Of a stretch of DNA of 25,727 bases, positions 1-6,518 are shown one piece after another. Position numbers and translations under genes: made by a program. Under the pieces are notes generated by a model, which saw only the letters and a list, made by a program, of their open reading frames with translations, was not told the DNA's origin and made no database searches. The first letter of the stretch is position 1; every line of letters begins with the position of its first letter. The DNA comes from Gemmatimonadota bacterium (GTDB lineage Bacteria; Gemmatimonadota; Gemmatimonadetes; Gemmatimonadales; GWC2-71-9): contig JANYAG010000271.1 of assembly GCA_025361465.1 (NCBI GenBank), positions 1-25,727 on the forward strand, written 5' to 3'.

Positions 1-60
1 GGTGACTGGTGGCTCGCTTACTTGACCCGACGCGCCCTGGTCGGTCTCCTTGAAGAGTAA
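1..60 (+). CDS. C-terminal end of an unidentified protein (partial)
   Basis: Only frame 1 is open from the left edge. It encodes 19 residues, GDWWLAYLTRRALVGLLEE, ending at a TAA at 58-60; the other two plus-strand frames close early. The amphipathic, Leu/Arg-rich tail is too short to assign to a family. A GC-rich inverted repeat follows about 30 bp downstream, as expected at the end of a transcription unit. It could be spurious, because a 19-codon open stretch is not significant on its own. Confidence 0.35.
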   Translation, partial: GDWWLAYLTRRALVGLLEE

Positions 61-88
61 GCGCCTGACTCCCCCTGCCTGAAACCAG

Positions 89-114
89 CCGGCCCGGGGG
101 CCTCCGCGGGCCGG
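89..114 (+). terminator. GC-rich hairpin, possible terminator
   Basis: CCGGCCCG (89-96) is perfectly complementary to CGGGCCGG (107-114), with a 10-nt loop. It lies between the stop at 60 and the next start at 171. There is no U-run after it, so classical intrinsic termination is uncertain, although U-poor hairpins are common in high-GC genomes. Confidence 0.4.
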
Positions 115-170
115 AATCGACCCGTCCGCCTGCCGAGGGAGTAGAATTAGCGCACAGGGCCGTGCCGACG

Positions 171-440
171 ATGAACCCTCCGAAGGACCAACCCGTGCGC
201 TCCAGAGAAAAAATCCTTGCGAACCTCGAGCAGCTCTACCGCGAATCGTACCAGCGCGCCAGCGCCGCGGGCGAGACCGGCCGGATGATCGAACTCGACA
301 GTGCCTACGTCCGCGACCAGCTGATGCTCGAGATCCTGCTCGACGTGCGCGATCTTTTCGCCGTCGCGCCAGCCGCGCCGCCCTCCGGATCGAGCGCCCT
401 CGAAAAGCTTGAGTCGCTGCGCCGACTCGCGCGTCGCTGA
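171..440 (+). CDS. Hypothetical small protein (89 aa)
   Basis: A small, probably soluble protein of no family I recognise. It is mostly helical and charged (KILANLEQLYRESYQRA near the start, EKLESLRRLARR at the end), with a Pro/Ala/Ser-rich break before the last helix. No signal peptide or membrane segment is seen. The frame also offers a GTG at 162; the ATG at 171 is preferred because AGGGC at 156-160 is better spaced for it, but the ribosome site is weak either way. The amidohydrolase starts 9 bp after its stop, so the two are probably co-transcribed. Coding bias matches the neighbours, which supports a real gene. Function unknown. Confidence 0.6.
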   Translation: MNPPKDQPVRSREKILANLEQLYRESYQRASAAGETGRMIELDSAYVRDQLMLEILLDVRDLFAVAPAAPPSGSSALEKLESLRRLARR

Positions 441-449
441 TCGCTCATC

Positions 450-2102
450 ATGAAAGCGTGCCGCCTCTTCCCGTTGCTCCTGCTGCTGGCCACGGCGTGT
501 GAACCGGGCGCGGATTCAGCGGATCTGGCCGTGTTCGGGACGATCTGGACCGGCGATTCCGCACGGCCCGTGGCGGCCGCCCTTGCCATCCGTGGGGATT
601 CCATCATTGCGGTGGGCGACAGCGCGAGGATTGCCCCGCTCCTTGGTCGCAAGACACGCGTCGTCTTTACCGGCGAGGGGCTGGCGCTCCCGGCATTCGC
701 CGACGGGCACGTGCACTTCTCCGACGGCGGATTCCAGCTCGGCTTCGTCGACCTTCGCGATGCCGCAACCCCCGCCGAATTTGTGCAGCGGATCAAGGCC
801 TACGCCGCGACGCTTCACCCCGGCGAATGGATCCTCGGCGGGACCTGGGATCATGAGCGCTGGCGCGGCGCGCCGTTGCCGCGACGCGAATGGATCGATT
901 CGGTCACGCCGAACAATCCTGTCTTCGTTCAGCGACTTGATGGGCACATGGGTGTCGCCAATTCCCGTGCCCTGACCCTCGCACAACTCACGAGTGCGTC
1001 GCCTGACCTTCCGGGCGGCACCATCATTCGCGACAAGGACGGCACCCCCACCGGCCTCCTCAAGGATGCCGCGATGGATCGCGTCTTCGCAGCCATCCCG
1101 CCGCCCAGCGCCGAACAGACCGACACGGCGGTGGTCCGCGCCATGCGATTCGCGAACTCCAAGGGACTCGCGGCGGTGGCGGCGGTGTCGGCACCCTGGT
1201 TCGAAGTGGCCGCGTTGCGTCGCTTGCGCGCGCGCGGCGACCAGACGCTTCGGGTGGCGTTCTTCCCGGCCATCGCCGGCTGGAAGCGGGTGGCGGACAG
1301 TGTGGCCGCTCATGGGCCTGGTGACGACTGGATTCGTCTGGCTGGCGTGAAGGGCTTTGTCGACGGCTCACTCGGATCGACCACGGCGCTCATGGTCGAT
1401 CCCTACCTCGACGACTCCACTTCCCGCGGGCTGATGATCACCCCGGAGGATTCCCTCCGGCGGTGGATCGGTGCCGCCGATTCGGCCGGCTTGCAGGTGG
1501 TGGTGCATGCGGTCGGTGATCGCGCCAACGCGCTGCTGCTTGCCATCTACGACTCGGTCGCCAGGGTGCACGGCGCGCGCGATCGCCGTTTCCGGATCGA
1601 GCATGCGCAGCACCTGCGAGCCGAGGATATCCCCCGGTTCGCGGCTGGTGGCATCCTGGCCTCGATGCAGCCCTACCACGCCGCCGACGACGGACGCTGG
1701 GCGCAGAAGCGAATCCGGCCGGCGCTGATCGAGGGCACCTACGCCTTCCGTGCCCTGCTCGATGCCAGGACAACCCTGCTGTTCGGCTCCGACTGGACGG
1801 TGGCGCCGCTCGACCCGCTGCTCGGGATCTGGGCCGCCGTAACACGACAGACCCTCGACAACCGCAATCCCGGCGGCTGGGTCCCGGCCCAGAAGATCAC
1901 GGTGGAAGAAGCGATGCATGCCTACACCACCGCCAATGCCTTCGGGGTGTTCGCCGAGGCCTCACGTGGCGCATTGACACCGGGTCGTCTCGCCGACCTG
2001 GTGATTCTCGATCGGGATATCCGGAAGATCGCGCCAGACTCGATTCGCTTCGTGACGGTCCGGATGACCGTGGTCGGCGGGAAGATCGTCTACCAGCCCT
2101 GA
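450..2102 (+). CDS. YtcJ-like metal-dependent amidohydrolase, predicted lipoprotein
   Basis: A 550-residue member of the amidohydrolase superfamily (Amidohydro_3/YtcJ group), which hydrolyses C-N bonds of unknown small substrates. The first 17 residues form a hydrophobic leader ending in LATAC, a plausible though imperfect lipobox with Cys17 as the lipidated residue, so the enzyme probably sits in the periplasm on a membrane anchor. Visible metal-site motifs are the HVH pair (His87, His89), a Lys at about 301 in VKGFVDGS that could be the carboxylated lysine, His353 in VVHAVGDRAN, His385 in RIEHAQHL and Asp448 in FGSDWT. A C-terminal beta segment completes the composite barrel fold. Length is normal for the group. 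The substrate cannot be read from sequence. It follows the small 171-440 gene by 9 bp. Confidence 0.9.
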   Translation: MKACRLFPLLLLLATACEPGADSADLAVFGTIWTGDSARPVAAALAIRGDSIIAVGDSARIAPLLGRKTRVVFTGEGLALPAFADGHVHFSDGGFQLGFVDLRDAATPAEFVQRIKAYAATLHPGEWILGGTWDHERWRGAPLPRREWIDSVTPNNPVFVQRLDGHMGVANSRALTLAQLTSASPDLPGGTIIRDKDGTPTGLLKDAAMDRVFAAIPPPSAEQTDTAVVRAMRFANSKGLAAVAAVSAPWFEVAALRRLRARGDQTLRVAFFPAIAGWKRVADSVAAHGPGDDWIRLAGVKGFVDGSLGSTTALMVDPYLDDSTSRGLMITPEDSLRRWIGAADSAGLQVVVHAVGDRANALLLAIYDSVARVHGARDRRFRIEHAQHLRAEDIPRFAAGGILASMQPYHAADDGRWAQKRIRPALIEGTYAFRALLDARTTLLFGSDWTVAPLDPLLGIWAAVTRQTLDNRNPGGWVPAQKITVEEAMHAYTTANAFGVFAEASRGALTPGRLADLVILDRDIRKIAPDSIRFVTVRMTVVGGKIVYQP

Positions 2103-2182
2103 GCGGATCCGGTCACGGTCCGACGTCCCTCTTTCGGTCCCCGACTTCCGTGATCCCTCATTCTCCGCCATCTTAGCAGGAT

Positions 2183-4300
2183 ATGGCGACGCGCACCCAA
2201 TCCCATCCCAAGTCAGCGGTCAAGCTCGAGAAGAGCGACCTCCTCGATTTCTACCGGCAGATGCTGCTCTCCCGTCGGCTTGATGACAAGGAGATCCAGC
2301 TCAAGCGGCAGAACCGCATCTTCTTCCAGATCTCCGGTGCCGGACACGAGGCCGTGCTGGTCGCGGCGGCCCGGGTCTTTCGCCCCGGCCACGACTGGTT
2401 CTTCCTCTATTATCGCGACCGGGCCCTCTGCCTCGGCCTTGGCATGACGGCGACGGAGCAGCTTCTCTCGGCGGTGGCCGCGGCCGACGATCCCAATTCG
2501 GGTGGCCGCCAGATGCCATCGCACTGGGGACAGAAGGACCTCAACATCGTCTCGGTATCGAGCCCGACTGGCACCCAGTTCCTGCAGGCGGTCGGCGCGG
2601 CCGAAGCGGGGATGCGTCGGAGCGGGGGCGAGCGCGCCAGCGGCCTTTCCGCGGGCGACGAGGTGGTGCTGTGCACCAGCGGGGAAGGCACCACCAGCCA
2701 GGGCGAGTTCTGGGAGGCACTCAATTCGGCCTGCAACCTCAAGCTGCCGGTGGTCTTCCTGGTCGAGGACAATGGCTACGCCATCTCCGTTCCGGTCGAA
2801 GTGAACACGGCCGGTGGGTCGATTTCGCGACTCATGCGGAACTTCCCGAGCCTCCTGGTCCTCGAGGTCGACGGCTGTGATCCGCTGGCATCCTACGATG
2901 TGATGCAGAAGGCGCATGACTACGCGCGCCAGCGCAAGGGACCGGCACTGGTGCACGCCAAGGTGATCCGGCCGTATTCTCACTCGCTGTCCGACGACGA
3001 GGTCCACTACCGCTCGACGGCGGAGCGCGATGCCGACGCCGCCCGCGATCCGCTGGAGACCTTCCCACCGCTCCTGCTGGAGCGCGGCATGGCCACCGAG
3101 GCCGAACTCGACCTGATTCGCAGCGAGGTCGACGAGGACATCGCCGTGGCGACCGATATCGCGCTGGCCGCGCCGCAGCCGGCCCTCGATACCATCTATC
3201 AGTACGTCTATTCACCGGACGTCGATCCGACCAGTGGGCAATTCGACACCGAAGATGTTCCCCAATTCACCGGGGCACCAACCACCATGGTCGACCTTCT
3301 GAACACCTGCCTCAAGGACGAGATGGCGCGCGATCCACGCATCGTCCTGTTTGGTCAGGATGTCGCGGACGTCTCGCGAGAGGAGAGCCTCGGGGACGTG
3401 AAAGGGAAGGGTGGCGTCTTCAAGGTGACCTGGGGGTTGCAGAAGCAATTCGGCGGGACCCGCGTCTTCAATTCACCGCTGGCCGAGGCGAACATCGTCG
3501 GGCGGGCCATCGGCATGGCGTTGCGTGGCCTCAAGCCGGTCGTCGAGATCCAGTTCTTCGATTACATCTGGACGGCCTACATGCAGATGCGCAACGAGCT
3601 CGCGCTGATGCGGTGGCGGTCGAACAATGCCTTCTCGGCCCCGGTTGTTGTGCGCACGACCTACGGCGGCTACCTCAAGGGCGGGGCGGTCTATCACTCG
3701 CAGACGGGGGCCGCGATCTTCACGGGCATCCCCGGTCTCCGGGTGATCTGTCCCGCCAACGCCCTCGATGCCAACGGCCTGCTGCGCACGGCACTTCGCT
3801 GCGACGATCCGGTGCTCTTCCTCGAGCACAAGCACCTCTATCGCCAGACCTACAACAAGGGCGCCAACCCGGGCCCCGACTTCATGATTCCCTTCGGCAA
3901 GGCCCGCGTGGTTCGCGAAGGCACCGATTGTACCGTGGTTACGTACGGGGCCGTGGTGCATCGCGCCGAGCAGGCGGCCAAGGACCTGGAAGAAGCGACC
4001 GGACAGCGCGTCGAGGTCATTGACCTGCGCTCGCTCAATCCCGTCGACTGGGCAACGATCGCCAGGTCCGTGCGCAAGACCAGCCGGGTCGTGGTCGCGT
4101 ACGAGGATTCCCTGTCCTGGGGTTATGGCTCGGAGATCGCCGCGCGGATTGCCGACGAGATGTTCGCCTGGCTCGATGCGCCGGTGCGCCGGGTGGCATC
4201 GACGGACACCTTCGTGGCGTACGCACCGGAATTGGAAGACGCGATCCTGCCGCAAGTCGAGACGTTGCGGCTGGCCATGGCAGAGATCCTGAAGTACTAG
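2183..4300 (+). CDS. 2-oxoisovalerate dehydrogenase E1, fused alpha and beta subunits
   Basis: A 705-residue thiamine-diphosphate enzyme combining both halves of the E1 component of a 2-oxoacid dehydrogenase complex, most likely the branched-chain type that decarboxylates deaminated Val/Leu/Ile and passes the acyl group to E2 lipoate. The alpha half (about 1-350) carries the ThDP/Mg motif beginning GEG at 167-169 and ending at Asn197-Gly198 in EDNGYAIS. The beta half starts near Met369 (MVDLLNTCLKDEM) and contains FGQDVA, the SPLAEANIVGRAIG segment and the PVRRVAS C-terminal region. In most bacteria these are two adjacent genes. No E2 or E3 gene lies next to it. The final TAG overlaps the stop of the convergent kinase gene. 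Pyruvate E1 is less likely but cannot be excluded on sequence alone. Confidence 0.9.
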   Translation: MATRTQSHPKSAVKLEKSDLLDFYRQMLLSRRLDDKEIQLKRQNRIFFQISGAGHEAVLVAAARVFRPGHDWFFLYYRDRALCLGLGMTATEQLLSAVAAADDPNSGGRQMPSHWGQKDLNIVSVSSPTGTQFLQAVGAAEAGMRRSGGERASGLSAGDEVVLCTSGEGTTSQGEFWEALNSACNLKLPVVFLVEDNGYAISVPVEVNTAGGSISRLMRNFPSLLVLEVDGCDPLASYDVMQKAHDYARQRKGPALVHAKVIRPYSHSLSDDEVHYRSTAERDADAARDPLETFPPLLLERGMATEAELDLIRSEVDEDIAVATDIALAAPQPALDTIYQYVYSPDVDPTSGQFDTEDVPQFTGAPTTMVDLLNTCLKDEMARDPRIVLFGQDVADVSREESLGDVKGKGGVFKVTWGLQKQFGGTRVFNSPLAEANIVGRAIGMALRGLKPVVEIQFFDYIWTAYMQMRNELALMRWRSNNAFSAPVVVRTTYGGYLKGGAVYHSQTGAAIFTGIPGLRVICPANALDANGLLRTALRCDDPVLFLEHKHLYRQTYNKGANPGPDFMIPFGKARVVREGTDCTVVTYGAVVHRAEQAAKDLEEATGQRVEVIDLRSLNPVDWATIARSVRKTSRVVVAYEDSLSWGYGSEIAARIADEMFAWLDAPVRRVASTDTFVAYAPELEDAILPQVETLRLAMAEILKY

Positions 4301-6234
4301 CGCCCCAGCTCCCTCACTTCCGCCGCCGCTCCGATGGCGTTCTCGACATCCCGGCTCAGCGCGCGCGCCTGCTGGGTGGCCTGCGTGAGGCCGTTGATCA
4401 CCGCCCCGATGCCGCTCTGGCGCAGCCGCATCAGGTCGAGCCGCACGTTCTGCATCATCAGCACGCAACTCTCGAACCGGTCGGAGAACTCGGTCCGTCG
4501 CTGCGAGATTTCCTGGCAGGATTGCAACTGCCGCCCGAGCAGGGCGATCTGGCGGTCACGTTCTTCCCCGGCGGGCCGTTGCTGCAACTCGGCGATCCGC
4601 TGCGAGATCCGCGCGGGATCCTCCAGCCCCATGGTGTCCATCGAGTGCAGCGTCTCGGCCAGCTGAGATGCCCGCGCGTAGAGCCCCTCGGTCGTCTGCA
4701 CAATTTCCGGCAGCATGTCGCGATCGGTCTGGCTCAGGTCGTTCATCAGTTGCAGGATCTTCGCGCGATCCTTGTGGACCTGGCTCATGCGGTCGAGGTA
4801 CTTCCCGTAGTCTTTCGCCGTCGGCGCCGTGATCGCCTTGGCGCTCTTTGTGCCCTTGGGCTGGATCGCGTCGGGGGCGTCCGGGCGATTCAGGACATCG
4901 CGCCAGGAATAGCCCGCCTGCCACAGGGCCGAGTACCGCTTGAAGAGCCCGATCGACATGAACCCTGCCACGACCAGCGACCATGGCGAATGCATGCCCG
5001 TCATCACATTGACCATGAACAGCCCGCCGCTGATCGCCGCCCACTTCGCGAATTCCGCCCGCGCCTGGCGGACCACCAGTGGCTCGCCGGTCTCGGGCAG
5101 GTCGATCGCCTGGGCGTTTCGCCGTGCCTCGCGCCGGTTGAGCTTGATCTCTTCTCGCACCAGCGCGCGGCTGGCGCGGCCCTCGGTCCCGGGACGCGGC
5201 GGGCGCTCGAGTTGTGGACGCATCGAGCGGGACACCCCGGGTGCCTGGGGACGCGTCAACGTCGGCCGCTCCCCGATCGGTCGCGGGGAGCGCGAAGTCC
5301 CCGGGCGGGTGGGCGAAGAAACCGACGGCCGGGTCGCCGCCTTCCAGCCAAGGCCAGTGGGGCGATAGCCGCCCATGTTCCGGCTTTCGAGCGCGCGACG
5401 CAGGCCGTCAGCCGACGGCCAGCGATTGGTGGGGTCCTTTTCAAGGCAGCGGGCCACCGCCAGCGAAAGGTCTTCCGGGACGTCTGGCAGCATCTCGTGC
5501 AGCAGCCGCGCCGGCTCGGTGATCTGCTTCATGAGGATGCCGGCCACCGTCGGAGCGCTGAACGGCAGCTCACCGGACAGCATCTGGAAGGCCACCACGC
5601 CAAGGGAATAGAGGTCGCTGCGGCCGTCAATCTCACGCTCGCCGGCGGCCTGCTCCGGCGACATGTACGATGGCGTTCCGATCGCCATCCCGGCACTGGT
5701 CAGGTTCGCTGATCCGGGTGCTTGCAGCGCCTTCGCGATACCGAAGTCCGTCACCACCACGCGACCGCGGGTGCCTTCGAGCAGGATGTTGTCCGGCTTG
5801 ATGTCGCGATGAATCACCGACATGGCATGGGCGGCCGAGAGGGCATCGGCCGTTTCACGCATGATGCGGCGGGTCTCATCGCCCGGAACACGCCCGCGCC
5901 GACGGATCCGTGCCGCCAACGACTCCCCTTCGATCAGCCCCATTACGAAATAGACAATTCCCCGTCCTTCGCCGACATCGTGAATCGGCACGATGTGGGG
6001 ATGGGACAGCCGGGCCGCCGTCTGTGCTTCGCGGGAGAACCGTTCGCGGATCTCCTGCGACATCGCCAGTTCGGGAGGCAGCACCTTGATGGCAACGCGG
6101 CGCTGCAGCCGTTCGTCACGGGCACGGTAGACCACACCCATACCGCCACGCCCGATCTCACCCTCGATCGTATAGGCATCGCCCAGCGCCTCTTTGAGGA
6201 GCGCCGGCAGGCTGTACTGGGTGGCATCGCTCAT
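4297..6234 (-). CDS. Membrane Ser/Thr protein kinase with 2TM segment and C-terminal helical domain
   Basis: A 645-residue Hanks-type (PknB-like) kinase. The catalytic domain covers about residues 21-285: glycine loop GRGGMG (28-33), Lys50 in VAIKV, alpha-C Glu69, HRD at 142-144 with catalytic Asp144, Asn149, DFG at 163-165 and the GTPSYMSPEQ activation segment. All key residues are present, so it should be active. A Pro/Arg/Ser-rich juxtamembrane linker follows. Next are two closely spaced hydrophobic helices (AISGGLFMVNVMTG and SLVVAGFMSIGLF) resembling the 2TM hairpin found in other bacterial kinases, and then about 170 residues of Gln/Arg/Glu-rich predicted coiled coil. There are no PASTA repeats. 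With only a short hairpin in the membrane, both ends are probably cytoplasmic. The gene converges on and overlaps the E1 gene by 4 bp. Confidence 0.92.
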   Translation of the reverse strand: MSDATQYSLPALLKEALGDAYTIEGEIGRGGMGVVYRARDERLQRRVAIKVLPPELAMSQEIRERFSREAQTAARLSHPHIVPIHDVGEGRGIVYFVMGLIEGESLAARIRRRGRVPGDETRRIMRETADALSAAHAMSVIHRDIKPDNILLEGTRGRVVVTDFGIAKALQAPGSANLTSAGMAIGTPSYMSPEQAAGEREIDGRSDLYSLGVVAFQMLSGELPFSAPTVAGILMKQITEPARLLHEMLPDVPEDLSLAVARCLEKDPTNRWPSADGLRRALESRNMGGYRPTGLGWKAATRPSVSSPTRPGTSRSPRPIGERPTLTRPQAPGVSRSMRPQLERPPRPGTEGRASRALVREEIKLNRREARRNAQAIDLPETGEPLVVRQARAEFAKWAAISGGLFMVNVMTGMHSPWSLVVAGFMSIGLFKRYSALWQAGYSWRDVLNRPDAPDAIQPKGTKSAKAITAPTAKDYGKYLDRMSQVHKDRAKILQLMNDLSQTDRDMLPEIVQTTEGLYARASQLAETLHSMDTMGLEDPARISQRIAELQQRPAGEERDRQIALLGRQLQSCQEISQRRTEFSDRFESCVLMMQNVRLDLMRLRQSGIGAVINGLTQATQQARALSRDVENAIGAAAEVRELGR

Positions 6235-6427
6235 TCAGGTCCCGGGACGTGGGGTGCTACGAACGATATCTAACCCCCGAATCTGCACAGAGATGCGCCA
6301 GCGAGCAACGTGCCGCCACTCCCTGCCGTTGCGACAGGTACCGGCAGCCTCCCCCGGAATCAGAGTGCCCGTCTGGCGGTTGACCGCCGTCGCCACGGCC
6401 AGCGGGGCAGGATTACCTTCCCGATCG

Positions 6428-6444
6428 TTGGCACGCTGGATGCC
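6428..6444 (+). promoter_or_regulatory. Sigma-54-like promoter element upstream of lon
   Basis: TTGGCACGCTGGATGCC keeps the invariant GG (6430-6431) and GC (6442-6443) with the 10-nt spacing of sigma-54 promoters. It has the full TGGCACG -24 box, with one mismatch in the -12 TTGC. It lies in the 284-bp gap between the divergent kinase and lon genes, in the correct orientation and about 75 bp before the lon start. Chance matches of this quality occur (one lies inside a coding region at 24027), so this is suggestive only. Confidence 0.3.
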
Positions 6445-6518
6445 ATTTCAACTCCACTGGCCATGCCTCGACCCGGGCTGTCGATTCAGCCGGATCCGCA
6501 CGAGCAAAGGAGATAACC

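Noticed and set aside
4522..5712. 396-codon plus-strand open frame opposite the kinase
   Set aside because: Low-complexity Arg/Pro/Gly translation opposite an intact kinase domain.
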